64,000 nucleotides of DNA, taken from contig JAJDAL010000005.1 in NCBI GenBank assembly GCA_029261875.1, positions 94,882 through 158,881 of the forward strand, written 5' to 3'. Within the stretch, counting starts at the first letter, position 1, and each line of letters opens with the position of its first letter. The stretch is from Deltaproteobacteria bacterium (GTDB lineage Bacteria; Myxococcota_A; UBA9160; JAJDAL01). Below the pieces are notes generated by a model that was not told the origin of the DNA, did not search any database, and worked only from the letters and a program-made list of their open reading frames with translations. Of this stretch, positions 33,573 to 43,924 are shown one piece after another. The translations under genes and the position numbers were made by a program.

Positions 33573-35069
33573 ATGGGTTTCATCCGGTTGCTCGTTCTTC
33601 TGGCGTTCGCGTTTCTTTCGGCGCCGGCCGGCGCTCAGGATTTCCCGGTCGAGGGCAAGCGGTTTTCGCTTTCCTCGCATCCGAACGTTCCCGAGAAGCG
33701 GCGCTTCAGTTTTCGCGCGCGTGACGCCGCCATCGGGCCCGCGTTCTTGAATCCCGCGAATGGGTCGGCGTTGATCGTCCACGCGTCGTCGGCGGCCGGC
33801 GAATGCCGCGCGGAGATCCCCCTCGATCCGGCGAAATGGCAGGCGCTGAAAGGCGACGGCGCCAACCGCGGGTACCGCTACACCGACAAGTCGGGTCTCT
33901 CTCAGGGAATCCGACGCATCCTGCTGCGCCCCGGGCACCTCTCGATTCGGGGTCGCGGCGCCGCGTGGCCGTGTGATCTGACTGCGCCGGGACTTTCGAC
34001 GCCCGTCACGGTGGAGCTGCGAGTCCACACGCGGCGTTACTGCGCCTCCTTCGGTGGCGATGTGCGTCGCAATCAAGCGGGAAAATTCCGCGCGGTGAAC
34101 GCGCCGGCGCCCGCCGATTGCCTCGATTCCGATCTCACAGTGGCGAACCTCAATCTTCTGCACGGCCTGGGCTGTGCTTCGGATCAGTGCCGCTTGCCGG
34201 ATCGGGTCGATCTCTTCTACGACTGGGTGGTCGACAGCGGCTGTCCGGACGTGCTGACCCTGCAGGAAATCATCGACTTGCCGGGGTTGATCTCGGGGCG
34301 CGAGTTGGTGGAGTTCCAGGGGTTCCTGGCGTGTCCGTTCGCGTACGAAAGTGTCTTCATCTCGAATTCGGGGATCGACGAGCAGATGATTCTGTCTCGC
34401 TATCCCGTGCTCCTCTCGGAGCTACTCGTTCTCTACAAGGGCTTTCGCACGGTCACCTATGCCCGCATCGATCATCCCGTGGGTCCTGTCGACGTCTTCA
34501 GCACGCACCTGGCGTCGGGATCGGACGGCGGGAGCAACCCGTGCGCGGGGGATTGCCCCGCGGAGTGTATTGCGGCGGGAGTGGCCAACATTCGCGATTG
34601 CCAGGCGGTGCAGACGGCGCAGTTCGTGGAGGCGCGGCACGACGTGGACGCGCCGGCGATCGTGACGGGCGACTTCAACCAGGAGCCGGGAAGCTTCACC
34701 TACAACCAGTTTGCGGACCGAGGTTGGAGCGACGTCTATCTGGCCGCGCTCGCCAACCCGGAATGCGATCCCATCACGGGCGTGGGCTGCACGACGGGGC
34801 GCGACGCGAGCCTGGCGGAGCTCGAATCGACCGACGCCAACGTGGACCGGCGCATCGATTTCATCTTCGCGGTCCCGCCGGGTCCGGGCTCGGCTTGCTC
34901 GGTGTTCGTCGACCCCCCACTCGATCTCGATGGGGATGGCAGCGTGACGAAGACGTTCGCCGACGAACCCAATCCCTTCGAAACCTGCGGTCCGGCACCG
35001 GACGCGGTCTGCTGGGCGTCGGACCACGAGGGCGTCGAACTCGACCTCAATTGCCGCGGCCTGCTCTGA
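33573..35069 (+). CDS. Exported endonuclease/exonuclease/phosphatase family protein
   Basis: A 498-residue secreted protein. The signal is LLVLLAFAFLSAPAGAQ. A beta-rich front domain (residues about 30-185) precedes an EEP domain with LTVANLNLLHGLG, DVLTLQEIIDL (metal-binding Glu), VDVFSTHLASGS, APAIVTGDFNQEPGSFTYNQ and CWASDHEGVELDL (catalytic His). Several cysteines suggest disulfides. It could be an extracellular DNase, phospholipase C-like or sphingomyelinase-like enzyme. ATG 33573 gives the signal peptide start and has GAGGA upstream; the longer frame starting at 33522 is not used. Confidence 0.88.
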   Translation: MGFIRLLVLLAFAFLSAPAGAQDFPVEGKRFSLSSHPNVPEKRRFSFRARDAAIGPAFLNPANGSALIVHASSAAGECRAEIPLDPAKWQALKGDGANRGYRYTDKSGLSQGIRRILLRPGHLSIRGRGAAWPCDLTAPGLSTPVTVELRVHTRRYCASFGGDVRRNQAGKFRAVNAPAPADCLDSDLTVANLNLLHGLGCASDQCRLPDRVDLFYDWVVDSGCPDVLTLQEIIDLPGLISGRELVEFQGFLACPFAYESVFISNSGIDEQMILSRYPVLLSELLVLYKGFRTVTYARIDHPVGPVDVFSTHLASGSDGGSNPCAGDCPAECIAAGVANIRDCQAVQTAQFVEARHDVDAPAIVTGDFNQEPGSFTYNQFADRGWSDVYLAALANPECDPITGVGCTTGRDASLAELESTDANVDRRIDFIFAVPPGPGSACSVFVDPPLDLDGDGSVTKTFADEPNPFETCGPAPDAVCWASDHEGVELDLNCRGLL

Positions 35070-35137
35070 ACCCGTCGCTTGTGAATTGTCCTCGAGGAAT
35101 CTAGGGTCTCTCGATTCGTCGTCTCTATTTCATCTTC

Positions 35138-36112
35138 TTGATCGCGCTCGCGATCGCGACCCTCGCCGCCGCCGAGGGGATTACGCGTTGGCGCGGGCGT
35201 GGGCCGTGGGTTTCGCGCGACGTACCGATTCGCGTGGAGCCGGGCGGGAGTCTCTACGAATCCGATCCTCACTTGGGGTATCGCCACCGGCCCGGTGAGT
35301 TCGACATCACGTTGGTCCCCACGGCGTATCGCTTTCACGTGACCCACGGCGCGGATTCGCTGCGTGCTACCGGTCCGGATTTCGAAGTCGCGGGACGGCC
35401 CGAGATCTGGATCTTCGGTTGTTCCTATACCCACGGTTGGTCGCTCGACGACGAAGACACGTTTCCGTGGCGCGTCCAGGAGCGCTTTCGCGATTTCCGC
35501 GTCGTGAACTTCGGTGTGGGGGGATATGGTACCCTGCATTCGCTGATTCAATTCCGCGACGCCCTGGAGACGAGACCCAAGCCCGCAGTGGCGGTGGTGG
35601 TCTACGCGTCGTTTCACGACGAGCGCAATACCTTCGCGCGCAAGCGCCGCAAAGTGGCGGCGCTCTACAACCGCTTGGGTCCCCAGGTGCAGCCTTTTGC
35701 GCGCCTCAACGATGAAGGGATCGAGCAATCCATGGCGCAAGTCACCTATCGGGAATTTCCCTTCATGCGGGTCTCGGCATTGGCCCACCTGATCGAGAAC
35801 CAATACAACGCATTGGAGGATCGCTGGCTGCAAAGTCGCGCGGTCTCGAAGGCGTTGTTGGAGGCGTTTCGCGACACGGCGCGCGAAGCCGGTGTCGCTT
35901 TCGTGCTGGCCGGGATTACCGCGGACGAAGGCGCCGCCGACGTTCTCGGGGCGCTGGCCGAAACGGGGGTTGCGACGGTCGACATTTCGGTCAACGGAAA
36001 TCGGCGCCACATCAACTATCCCCACGACCCCCACCCGAACGCCTTGGCCAATCGCAAATACGCCGAGCGGTTGGGCGACGCCTTGCGAGTGAGTCTGGAC
36101 GCGCCCCGATGA
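35138..36112 (+). CDS. SGNH/GDSL-like protein with N-terminal anchor
   Basis: About 324 residues. The nucleophile block is [20 protein letters not shown], followed by [20 protein letters not shown], and the Asp-His pair near the end in [20 protein letters not shown]. These are SGNH-hydrolase blocks with serine after Cys as in acyltransferase-associated SGNH proteins. A TTG at 35138 is the first usual start, but the hydrophobic helix continues upstream ([19 protein letters not shown]) to an in-frame TAG at 35102, so an ATT at 35114 or another rare start is possible. It overlaps the next gene by four bases. Confidence 0.75.
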   Translation: MIALAIATLAAAEGITRWRGRGPWVSRDVPIRVEPGGSLYESDPHLGYRHRPGEFDITLVPTAYRFHVTHGADSLRATGPDFEVAGRPEIWIFGCSYTHGWSLDDEDTFPWRVQERFRDFRVVNFGVGGYGTLHSLIQFRDALETRPKPAVAVVVYASFHDERNTFARKRRKVAALYNRLGPQVQPFARLNDEGIEQSMAQVTYREFPFMRVSALAHLIENQYNALEDRWLQSRAVSKALLEAFRDTAREAGVAFVLAGITADEGAADVLGALAETGVATVDISVNGNRRHINYPHDPHPNALANRKYAERLGDALRVSLDAPR

Positions 36113-38412
36113 ACCGAAGCGCCTGGATGCTCGGATGCGCGCTGGTGCTGAGCCTGTTGAGTGTTTCGCGATCGGAGGCCGCGGTCCCACAGGCACTGCC
36201 GGGCGCGGAGCGCTTTTCCGCGGAGTTGCGGGGCACGCTGGATGCGGAACTCAAAGCCCGGGGCGCGGACTACGTCCCCCGTACGGAGCACCGTAAGCCG
36301 GGCGGTGCCCCCATCTACACGAACCGCCTGCTCCTGGAACCCAGTCCCTATCTCCAACAACACGCCCACAATCCCGTCAATTGGTATCCCTGGGGCGACG
36401 ATGCGTTCGCGGACGCCCAGCGCTTGAAGCGTCCGGTGCTGGTCAGCATCGGGTACTCGACGTGTCATTGGTGCCACGTGATGGAGGAAGAGTCCTTCGA
36501 CAACGTGGACGTGGCCACCTATCTGAACGCGAACTACATCGCCATCAAGGTCGATCGCGAAGTGCGTCCCGATGTGGATGCGGTCTACATGAGCGCGGTT
36601 CACGCGATGCGGGGCAGCGGGGGCTGGCCCTTGAACGTCTGGCTCACGCCGGATCGCAAACCGTTCTTTGGCGGCACCTATTTTCCGCCGGTCGGGCGCG
36701 GAAAGCAGCTCGGCTTTCTCGACGCGCTGAAGCGGTTGCGCGCGAAGTTCAACGAGCAGCCGGACAACATCGAGCAATCGGCGAACCAGATTCTGGCAGC
36801 CATTCGCGCGGATCTCGAAGTCGCGGGAGCCACCCAATCCCAGGGGATCGGCGCCGACCGGCTGCACGTGGCGGTGCGCGCCTATCAGTCGCGTTTCGAT
36901 GCGGCGAACGGCGGTGTCGGCCAGCAGCCGAAGTTTCCCTCGAGCCTGCCGATTCGCTTCCTGCTCCGGTACCACCGCCGCACCGGCGACGCCCGGGCGC
37001 TGGAGATGGCGCGCCTCACCTTGCGAAAAATGGCCGACGGCGGAATTCACGACCAGGTGGGCGGCGGCTTCCACCGCTATTCCACGGATCGGCGTTGGCT
37101 CGTGCCCCATTTCGAAAAGATGCTCTACGACAACGCGCGCCTGGCGACCGCATACCTTGAGGGTTGGCAGGTCACCGGTGACCCCCAATTCGCCGCGGTC
37201 GTGCACAAGACCCTCGCGTACGTGCAGCGGGAGATGACGTCCCCCGAAGGCGCCTTCTATTCCGCCACGGACGCGGATTCGCGCACGCCCGAGGGGCAAC
37301 TGGAAGAGGGCTATTTCTTCACCTGGACGCCCGCGGAATTGCTGGACGTGTTGGGTGAAGATCGCGCCCAGCTGGCGCGCAGCTTCTACAACGTGACGGA
37401 GGAGGGGAATTTCGAAGGCCGAAGCATCTTGCACGTGACGCGGTCTGCTGCGGAAGTCGCCGCGCAGTTCGAGAAGCCCGAGGACGCGTTTCGCAAGGAG
37501 ATCGCCGCGATCGACGCGTCCCTCTACGCAGCGCGGAAGACCCGTCCCGCTCCCCACCTCGACGACAAGATCCTGACCAGTTGGAATGGGCTCATGATCG
37601 GCGCCTTCGCATCCGCGGGTCTGGCGTTGAAGGAGTCCCGCTACGTTGCGGCCGCCAAAGCGGCGGCCGACTTCGTTCTCACGCGCATGCGCAAAGACGA
37701 CCGCCTGCAGCGCAGCTACCGCCAGGGCGACGTACGGGGCGACGCGTTCCTGGACGACTACGCGTATCTGATTTCCGGTCTGCTGGATCTCTACGAAGCC
37801 AGTCGCGAAGCGCGTTGGTTGCGCGAAGCCGTAGCACTCCAAGCCGTGCTCGATCGCCACTACGCGGATCCGGGCGGTGCCTACTTCACCACGGCGGACG
37901 ACGGCGAAGCGCTGCTTGTGCGGGAGAAGCCGGAGTACGACGGCGCGGAGCCTTCCGCGAATTCCGTCTCGGCCCTGAATCTCCTGCGCTTGTACGAGTA
38001 CACCACCCACGAAGCGTATCGAGGCTCCGCGGAACTCCTGTTCGCCGCCCTCCATCCGGCGCTGTCCCAATCCCCCACGCGCGTCGCGCAGCTCCTGCTC
38101 GCGGTCGATTTTTGGCTCGACAAGCCCAAGGAGATCATCGTGGTCGAAGGCGACACGGGTTCCGGCACGGAACTGCTGCTCGCCGAATTGCGCAACCGCT
38201 TCATCCCGAACCGCGTGTTGGCGGTGGTGCGCCAGGGGACGGCGCTCGAGGAGCAAACCGATCTGATTCCGCTGCTCGCCCAGAAGGTGACGCGCAAGGG
38301 ACGGGCCACCGCCTACGTGTGTGTGGAACGCGTGTGCCAGTTTCCCACCACGGATCCCGCGGAGTTCGCGAAGCAGATCAGCGGGGTCGAACCGCTTCCC
38401 GCAGCGCCGTGA
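36109..38412 (+). CDS. YyaL/DUF255 thioredoxin-like protein, predicted exported
   Basis: A 767-residue protein of the SSP411/YyaL family. A thioredoxin-like domain near residues 85-230 contains [37 protein letters not shown] with a CxxC pair and [13 protein letters not shown]; an alpha/alpha barrel like N-acylglucosamine epimerase follows ([30 protein letters not shown]). Function is poorly known. Unlike most members it begins with a signal-like sequence ([18 protein letters not shown]), so it may act outside the cytoplasm. Coupled to the SGNH gene by a four-base overlap. Confidence 0.93.
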   Translation: MNRSAWMLGCALVLSLLSVSRSEAAVPQALPGAERFSAELRGTLDAELKARGADYVPRTEHRKPGGAPIYTNRLLLEPSPYLQQHAHNPVNWYPWGDDAFADAQRLKRPVLVSIGYSTCHWCHVMEEESFDNVDVATYLNANYIAIKVDREVRPDVDAVYMSAVHAMRGSGGWPLNVWLTPDRKPFFGGTYFPPVGRGKQLGFLDALKRLRAKFNEQPDNIEQSANQILAAIRADLEVAGATQSQGIGADRLHVAVRAYQSRFDAANGGVGQQPKFPSSLPIRFLLRYHRRTGDARALEMARLTLRKMADGGIHDQVGGGFHRYSTDRRWLVPHFEKMLYDNARLATAYLEGWQVTGDPQFAAVVHKTLAYVQREMTSPEGAFYSATDADSRTPEGQLEEGYFFTWTPAELLDVLGEDRAQLARSFYNVTEEGNFEGRSILHVTRSAAEVAAQFEKPEDAFRKEIAAIDASLYAARKTRPAPHLDDKILTSWNGLMIGAFASAGLALKESRYVAAAKAAADFVLTRMRKDDRLQRSYRQGDVRGDAFLDDYAYLISGLLDLYEASREARWLREAVALQAVLDRHYADPGGAYFTTADDGEALLVREKPEYDGAEPSANSVSALNLLRLYEYTTHEAYRGSAELLFAALHPALSQSPTRVAQLLLAVDFWLDKPKEIIVVEGDTGSGTELLLAELRNRFIPNRVLAVVRQGTALEEQTDLIPLLAQKVTRKGRATAYVCVERVCQFPTTDPAEFAKQISGVEPLPAAP

Positions 38413-38443
38413 TAGACTTCCGCGGTCCCAAGTAGAGAGCGAC

Positions 38444-38848
38444 GTGGAACTCCGCCTGCCCGACTACATCGTGGTGATCGTCGAAGACCTCGATCGATCG
38501 ATCGAGTTCTACGTCGAGCAACTCGGCTTGACCCTGTCCCATCGATCCGGCGAATACGCGCAGCTCCACACGGGCCCCACGCGGCTGTCGCTCTACTCCC
38601 GCAGCGCCATGTCGGAAACCCTGGGGCGTACCCTCAGCGCGCCTTCGCCGGACGCGCCGGGCTTCGAGCTGGGATTCAAGGTCGACGACGTGGACGCCGC
38701 CTTCGCGGAACTCACGCAAGCGGGCGTCGAATCCAGCATGCCGCCAACGGATCGCTTCTGGGGCCAACGCACCGCTTATCTCCGCGATCCCGATGGTCAC
38801 CTGATCGAACTCGTGCAGGACCATCGGCGGGAGAAAGCCGAATCGTGA
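38444..38848 (+). CDS. VOC / glyoxalase-like protein
   Basis: A 134-residue vicinal-oxygen-chelate protein with the two beta-alpha-beta3 halves: IVVIVEDLDRSIEFYVEQLG then AYLRDPDGHLIELVQD, the last holding the conserved His/Glu metal ligands. Family members are glyoxalases, dioxygenases and resistance proteins; the substrate is unknown. GTG 38444 is used, with GAGAG upstream. It overlaps the following membrane-protein gene by four bases. Confidence 0.88.
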   Translation: MELRLPDYIVVIVEDLDRSIEFYVEQLGLTLSHRSGEYAQLHTGPTRLSLYSRSAMSETLGRTLSAPSPDAPGFELGFKVDDVDAAFAELTQAGVESSMPPTDRFWGQRTAYLRDPDGHLIELVQDHRREKAES

Positions 38849-39867
38849 GCGCCCGGGCCCCGCGCGCGTCGAGCCCGCGCTGGCGGCTCGGAATGGTTCT
38901 GCGCATGCTGGCCTACATCGCGTTTTGGTGCCTCTTCTATTGGGGGTTCGAGCGTTTCGTCTCGGGCAGTGAATCCCGTCCGGTCGGTTTCTGGGATCTC
39001 GGCGGATTCTGGGAAACGTTCTTGCGCGCGCTGGTGTTCGGCTTCACCCCCGCGATTCCGTGGTTCAGTTTGCAGGGTTCCCTGCGCGATCTCGAAGAAC
39101 TCGAGCCGGTGTTCGCCAATACCGCGCAGTTCGAAGCCCTGCGCTCGGACCTTCGCCAGATCGAAACACCGCTTCGTTTGATCGGAGTCGGGGTGGTGGG
39201 CGCGCTGATGATGCTGGGGGCTTCGACCTTGGGGGCCTTCGGTCCGTTTCGGGGCATGGGCGGAATCGCTTCGGATCCCTATGTGTCCTGGAGCGTCCTC
39301 TGGTTCCTGATGCTCGGTTGGGTGCTGGCCCGCGCGCTGTGGCTCGAATTCAAAGTGGCGCGGCGCTTCTCGCAGGTCGGCGAAGGCTCGATCGAGATCG
39401 ACCTGCTCGACCTGACTCCCCTGGCGCCGCTGACCCGCCGCGGTCTGCGCTCGGTGCTGATGTGGGTGATCTGGTTTTCCCTGATCGCGCTCTTCTGGAT
39501 CGGGCCCGGGGCGGCCAATCCCGGCAACGCCTTCGGGCTGATGCCGTTGTTGGGGATCGCGGTGGTGGCGCTCGTGCTGCCGGTTCGCGGTGTGCATCGT
39601 CAGATCCGCCAGCGAAAAGGCGAAGAACTGACGCGGTTGAACCGCGCCATCCGCGCCGAACGCGCGACCCTCGGAGACTTCCAGACGCGGAGCGCGGACC
39701 CCCACCTCGCGAACCTGGTGAGCTACCGCAACTTGATCGACGGCGTTCGCGAATGGCCCTTCGACATGGGGACCTGGGTGCGCTTCTCGTTGTATCTGTT
39801 GTTCGGCCTCGGTTCTTGGCTGGGCGCCGCGTTGGTGGAACGCATTCTGGAAACGGTTCTCAAATAG
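38845..39867 (+). CDS. Multi-pass membrane protein, unknown
   Basis: A 340-residue protein with about six predicted helices, two near the N-terminus (MLAYIAFWCLFYWGFERFV, TFLRALVFGFTPAIPWFSL), two in the middle and two later, with a cytoplasmic-looking segment QRKGEELTRLNRAIRAERAT before the last. No family recognised. GTG start overlaps the VOC stop. It precedes an enoyl-CoA hydratase gene by 11 bases, so it may be part of the same transcript. Confidence 0.75.
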   Translation: MSARAPRASSPRWRLGMVLRMLAYIAFWCLFYWGFERFVSGSESRPVGFWDLGGFWETFLRALVFGFTPAIPWFSLQGSLRDLEELEPVFANTAQFEALRSDLRQIETPLRLIGVGVVGALMMLGASTLGAFGPFRGMGGIASDPYVSWSVLWFLMLGWVLARALWLEFKVARRFSQVGEGSIEIDLLDLTPLAPLTRRGLRSVLMWVIWFSLIALFWIGPGAANPGNAFGLMPLLGIAVVALVLPVRGVHRQIRQRKGEELTRLNRAIRAERATLGDFQTRSADPHLANLVSYRNLIDGVREWPFDMGTWVRFSLYLLFGLGSWLGAALVERILETVLK

Positions 39868-39878
39868 GAGGGGCTCCC

Positions 39879-40646
39879 ATGGCGGTTCGAATCGAACGAG
39901 ACGGTCCGGTCTTCACGGTGATCTTGTCGCGCCCCGCGCAGCGCAACGCGGTGGACGGCAAGACCGCCAGCGCGCTGGCGGACGCCTTCCGCGAATTCGA
40001 AGCCGACGAAGGGGCGCGCGTGGCCGTCCTGTTCGGCGAGGGCGGAAGCTTCTGCGCCGGCGCGGATCTGAAGGCCGTGACCGCCGGCACGGGCAATCCG
40101 ATTCGCGCGGATGGCGATGGACCCATGGGGCCTACGCGCATGTTGCTCAAGAAACCCGTCATCGCCGCCGTGGCGGGTTACGCGGTGGCGGGCGGCCTCG
40201 AACTCGCGGTCTGGTGCGACCTGCGCGTGGCGGAGCGCTCGGCGAATTTCGGCGTCTTCTGTCGGCGTTGGGGGGTTCCGTTGGTGGACGGCGGGACCGT
40301 GCGCTTGCCGCGCATCATCGGTCAGGGGCGCGCACTCGACATGATTCTCACGGGCCGGCCCGTGGGTGCGGAAGAAGCCAAACAAATCGGGCTCGCGGAT
40401 CGCGTGGTGGACGACGGCCAGGCGCGGCCCGCCGCGGAAGCGCTGGCGCACGAGATCTCCGCCTTCCCGCAGCTCTGCATGCGCATGGATCGCCTGTCCG
40501 CCTACGGGACGTTCTCGCGCTCGGTCGAAGAATCCCTCGCCTACGAATACGAATGCGGCATGGCGGTGGTGCGCAGCGGCGAAATCCAAACCGGCGCCGC
40601 GCGCTTCGCGTCCGGCGAGGGACGTCACGGCAACTTCGGAGGCTAG
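39879..40646 (+). CDS. Enoyl-CoA hydratase/isomerase family protein
   Basis: A 255-residue crotonase. The oxyanion-hole blocks are GGSFCAGADLKAV and PVIAAVAGYAVAGGLELAVW, and the second active-site stretch is RRWGVPLVDGGTVRLPRIIG. It hydrates or isomerises an enoyl-CoA in fatty acid or side-chain beta-oxidation. AGGAGG precedes the ATG. The thiolase gene follows one base after its stop, consistent with a catabolic operon. Confidence 0.95.
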   Translation: MAVRIERDGPVFTVILSRPAQRNAVDGKTASALADAFREFEADEGARVAVLFGEGGSFCAGADLKAVTAGTGNPIRADGDGPMGPTRMLLKKPVIAAVAGYAVAGGLELAVWCDLRVAERSANFGVFCRRWGVPLVDGGTVRLPRIIGQGRALDMILTGRPVGAEEAKQIGLADRVVDDGQARPAAEALAHEISAFPQLCMRMDRLSAYGTFSRSVEESLAYEYECGMAVVRSGEIQTGAARFASGEGRHGNFGG

Positions 40647-40647
40647 G

Positions 40648-42141
40648 GTGAACGAAGATCGGATCCCCATATTGGTCGGCGCCGGCCAACTGACCCAGCG
40701 CGATGCGACCCTCGAGACCGCCGATGAACCCTTGGTGATGCTCGAGCAGGTGGCGCGCGCGGCGGCGGAAGATGCGCGCGCGGGCGACCGGTTGTTGGCG
40801 GAGATCGATCTGGTTTCCCTGGTCGATGTCGTGGTATGGAAGCCGCAGAACGCACCGCGTTTGATCGCCGATGCGTTGGGGGCGAAGCCGCGCCAGGAAT
40901 GGGTGACCTCCATCGGGGGCGAGATGGGGGTGGCGGCGGTCAATCACGCGGCGCGCGAAATCGCGGCCGGACGATCGGCGGTGGGAACGGTGCTGGGTTG
41001 CAACAACCTCCGCACCCTGATCCAGGCCCGCAAGCAGCGCACGCGCATCCACTGGACCCAGGGTGGCAGCGGCACACCGCAGAAGCTGGGCGTCGATCGA
41101 CCGGGTCAATCCGAGCGCGAAGAACGCCACGGCATGAAGCTCCCGATCGACATCTACCCCCTGTTCGAAAACGCCATCCGCGCGCGCCGCGGGACGGGCC
41201 TCGAAGAACATCGCCGGGGCATCGGCGAACTCTTCCACTCCTTCACGAAGGTCGCGGCCCGCAATCCCTACGCTTGGTTCCCCACCGAACGCAGCGCCCA
41301 GGAGATCTCCCGCGCCACGCCGGAAAACCGAATGATCGCGTACCCCTACACGAAATACATGAACGCGATCCTCAACACGGACCAAGCCGCGGCGCTGGTC
41401 CTGACCTCCGTCGCCAAAGCCCGCGCCCTGGGGATCCCCGAGGACCGCTGGGTGTACTGGTGGGGCGGCGCGGACGCCGAAGAAGCCCAATGGTTCATGA
41501 GCGAGCGGCCGGATGTTTCGGTCTGTCCCGCCATGCAGATCTCCGCCGAAGCCGCCCTCGCCGAAGCGGGCACGCAACTCGCGGAGCTCGACGCCATCGA
41601 CCTCTACAGCTGCTTCCCCGCCGCGGTCGGCATGGCGTGCGACATGCTGGGCCTCGCCCCCGACGATCCGCGCGGACTCACGGTGACGGGCGGTCTCCCC
41701 TACGCGGGCGGTCCGGGCAGCAGCTACACCGTGCATTCGATCGCCACGATGATGGATCGCTTGCGCGAGAAGCCCGGCAGCAAGGGACTCGTGACGGGCA
41801 ACGGCTGGTACCTGACGAAGCACGCGGCCTGCGTGATGGCCACGCAGCCGCCGGACCCGGAAGCCAAACGCTCGGCACCGGCGGTTCGACTCGAAGCCCC
41901 GCCGGAGTTGGCCACGGAAGAAGCGGGCCGCGCCACCCTCGAAACCTACACGGTCACCTATGGACGCGACGGCGCACCCGAGCGCGGCATCGTGCTGGGG
42001 CGCTTCGAGAACGGGAAACGCTTCATCGCCAACACGCCGGAAGATGCCGCGTTGCTCGAGGACCTGGTGTCCCGGGAATCCGTGGGTCGGTCCGGGTCCG
42101 TCGCGTTTCAGGACGGCCACGCGACGTTTCGCCCGTCCTAG
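40648..42141 (+). CDS. SCP2-type acetyl-CoA acetyltransferase-like thiolase
   Basis: A 497-residue thiolase-fold protein. It has IPILVGAGQLTQRDATLET, SVVDVVVWKP-like strand (LVDVVVWKPQNA), VGTVLGCNNLRTL in the first half and YSCFPAAVGMACDMLG, GGLPYAGGPGSSYTVHSIAT and VTGNGWYLTKHAACVM in the second. An extra C-terminal domain (TLETYTVTYGRDGAPERGIV) is the OB-like add-on of SCP2-type thiolases. It likely cleaves or handles a bulky 3-ketoacyl-CoA. GTG start one base after the hydratase stop. Confidence 0.92.
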   Translation: MNEDRIPILVGAGQLTQRDATLETADEPLVMLEQVARAAAEDARAGDRLLAEIDLVSLVDVVVWKPQNAPRLIADALGAKPRQEWVTSIGGEMGVAAVNHAAREIAAGRSAVGTVLGCNNLRTLIQARKQRTRIHWTQGGSGTPQKLGVDRPGQSEREERHGMKLPIDIYPLFENAIRARRGTGLEEHRRGIGELFHSFTKVAARNPYAWFPTERSAQEISRATPENRMIAYPYTKYMNAILNTDQAAALVLTSVAKARALGIPEDRWVYWWGGADAEEAQWFMSERPDVSVCPAMQISAEAALAEAGTQLAELDAIDLYSCFPAAVGMACDMLGLAPDDPRGLTVTGGLPYAGGPGSSYTVHSIATMMDRLREKPGSKGLVTGNGWYLTKHAACVMATQPPDPEAKRSAPAVRLEAPPELATEEAGRATLETYTVTYGRDGAPERGIVLGRFENGKRFIANTPEDAALLEDLVSRESVGRSGSVAFQDGHATFRPS

Positions 42142-42740
42142 TTCGGCCCGGCGCCCGCCCGGCGTTGGCGTTGGAACCAGACCCGCGTCAGCAGCAAGCC
42201 GCCGAGAATGCACGCGAACACGATCGGTTCCGCGTAGTCGGCCTTGGTACCCCAGAACAGGTGGACCATGGCGGCGATCGCCGCGAGATAAACCAGGCGG
42301 TGTAGGCGCACCCAGCGCTGGCCCATGCGTTTGATGGCCGCACGCGTGGAGGTGACGGCCAGGGGGATCATCAAGCACAGCGCGGTGAAGCCCGCGGTGA
42401 CGAAGGGGCGTTCGAGGACGTCTTCCAGGATGGCGCCCAGGTCGAAGAAGTAATCGAGGGCCACGTAGGTGAGGAAGTGGAGGCACGCGTAGCTGAAGGC
42501 GATCAATCCGAACGTGCGGCGCAGGGGCGCGAGCCAGGCCCAGCCGAAGAGCTTGCGCGCGGGGGTGACGGCGAGGGTCAGAAGCAGGGCGATCAGCGCC
42601 ACCTCTCCCGTTTCATGGGTGATTTCTTCGATCGGGTTGGCGCCCAGGCCGTCCGTGAAGAACGCGATGGTGAGGCCCAGCGCGGGGAGACATCCCACGA
42701 GGACGGCGATGCTTTGGATGACTTGTCGACGCGCTGCCAT
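42138..42740 (-). CDS. msrQ: MsrQ haem-binding membrane subunit
   Basis: A 200-residue ferric-reductase-like membrane protein with six helices and haem histidines in ITHETGEVALIALLLTLAVT, YACLHFLTYVALDYFFD and RLHRLVYLAAIAAMVHLFWG. MsrQ passes electrons from the quinone pool to periplasmic MsrP, which repairs methionine sulfoxide in envelope proteins. It lies 21 bases after msrP on the minus strand and overlaps the convergent thiolase 3' end by four bases. Confidence 0.95.
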   Translation of the reverse strand: MAARRQVIQSIAVLVGCLPALGLTIAFFTDGLGANPIEEITHETGEVALIALLLTLAVTPARKLFGWAWLAPLRRTFGLIAFSYACLHFLTYVALDYFFDLGAILEDVLERPFVTAGFTALCLMIPLAVTSTRAAIKRMGQRWVRLHRLVYLAAIAAMVHLFWGTKADYAEPIVFACILGGLLLTRVWFQRQRRAGAGPN

Positions 42741-42761
42741 GTTGCTTCTGGACGGTTGTGC

Positions 42762-43742
42762 CTAGAAGAACTTTCGCAGATCCATGTCGCGGTACAAGCT
42801 CGCCACTTCTTCGTAGCCGTTGAAGGGCAGGGTGGGGCGGCGGCGGAAATCGCCGATGCGGCGCTCGCGCGCCTGACTCCAGCGCGGGTGATCGACTTCG
42901 GGGTTCACGTTGGCGAAGAAGCCGTATTCGCGCGGGGCGGAATCGTTCCAGGTGGTGTTGGGTTGCGTCTCGCGCAGGCGAATCTTGACGATCGACTTGA
43001 TGCTCTTGAAGCCGTACTTCCAAGGCACCACCAAACGCAAAGGGGCTCCGTTCTGGTTCGGGAGTTCGCGGCCGTACATCCCGACTGCGAGGATGGCGAG
43101 CGGATGCAGGGCTTCGTCCATCCGCAGGCCTTCGCGGTAGGGCCAATCGAGCACGTTGCGGCGTTGGCCCGGCATCTGTTCTTTGTCCACCAGGGTTTCG
43201 AATTCGACGTACTTGGCTTTGGAGGTCGGGTCGAAGCGCTTCAGGATGGCGCCCAGGGGAATCCCTACCCACGGAATCACCATGGACCAGGCTTCCACGC
43301 AGCGCAGGCGGTAGGTGCGTTCCTCCAGCGTGTGGGGCTTGATGAGGTCCTCGTAGGCGACGACGCCCGGCTTGCCGACTTCGCCCTCGATGGCGACGGA
43401 CCAGGGGCGCGTGCGCAAGCTCCCGGCGTGGCGCGCCGGGTCTTCCTTGTCGGTGCCGAACTCGTAGAAGTTGTTGTACGTGGTGGCGTCTTTGAAGTCC
43501 GTGGTGGGTTCGTCGACCGCGTAGGCGCTTTTCTCGATCTTCCCGAGGCCGGACTCGGCCGGAGCCGCGGGTTCGTTCCCCGCGTTGGCGACTTCGCCGG
43601 GGCCGCACGCCAGGGCCAGGGTGCCGGCAGTGACGGCGGCGCTATACAGGAATTCGCGTCGCCGGAGATACAGCGTTTCATCGGTGATCTCCCGCGCGAG
43701 AATACGCGGGGCGGAGAGAATGAGCGGGCCTCGGGATTTCAA
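42762..43742 (-). CDS. msrP: MsrP periplasmic methionine sulfoxide reductase, molybdopterin subunit
   Basis: A 326-residue sulfite-oxidase-fold molybdoenzyme. The N-terminus carries a Tat-type motif [18 protein letters not shown]. The cofactor region shows [20 protein letters not shown] and [20 protein letters not shown] with the molybdenum-ligand Cys; [20 protein letters not shown] follows. It reduces methionine sulfoxide in periplasmic proteins with electrons from MsrQ. In the same transcript as msrQ; divergent from addB. Confidence 0.96.
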   Translation of the reverse strand: MKSRGPLILSAPRILAREITDETLYLRRREFLYSAAVTAGTLALACGPGEVANAGNEPAAPAESGLGKIEKSAYAVDEPTTDFKDATTYNNFYEFGTDKEDPARHAGSLRTRPWSVAIEGEVGKPGVVAYEDLIKPHTLEERTYRLRCVEAWSMVIPWVGIPLGAILKRFDPTSKAKYVEFETLVDKEQMPGQRRNVLDWPYREGLRMDEALHPLAILAVGMYGRELPNQNGAPLRLVVPWKYGFKSIKSIVKIRLRETQPNTTWNDSAPREYGFFANVNPEVDHPRWSQARERRIGDFRRRPTLPFNGYEEVASLYRDMDLRKFF

Positions 43743-43884
43743 TGGGTCCTCTTGCTTCGGTTCCAGGCTTCCGATGCCGGCGCGGCGAAACGGTTTCCGG
43801 GTTTGGGAAAAGGCGTCTAAACCTAAGGAGTTAGCCTGGGTTCCACAAGCGTCGCCTCAGCCATCGAAAAATTGCATCCGAAGT

Positions 43885-43901
43885 GTGACCGGATCGGTCA
43901 C
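43885..43901. promoter_or_regulatory. Perfect 7-bp inverted repeat in the msrP-addB intergenic region
   Basis: GTGACCG-GAT-CGGTCAC lies 24 bases before the addB start and 143 bases upstream of msrP. Its length and symmetry fit a dimeric repressor operator. No T-run follows, so it is not a terminator. The regulator is unknown. Confidence 0.45.
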
Positions 43902-43924
43902 GCCGGCTGGTACCTTGCCTCGGG

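Noticed and set aside
36016..38256. 746-codon minus-strand frame opposite the YyaL gene
   Set aside because: Antisense to a well-supported gene with family motifs; no ribosome site or domain.
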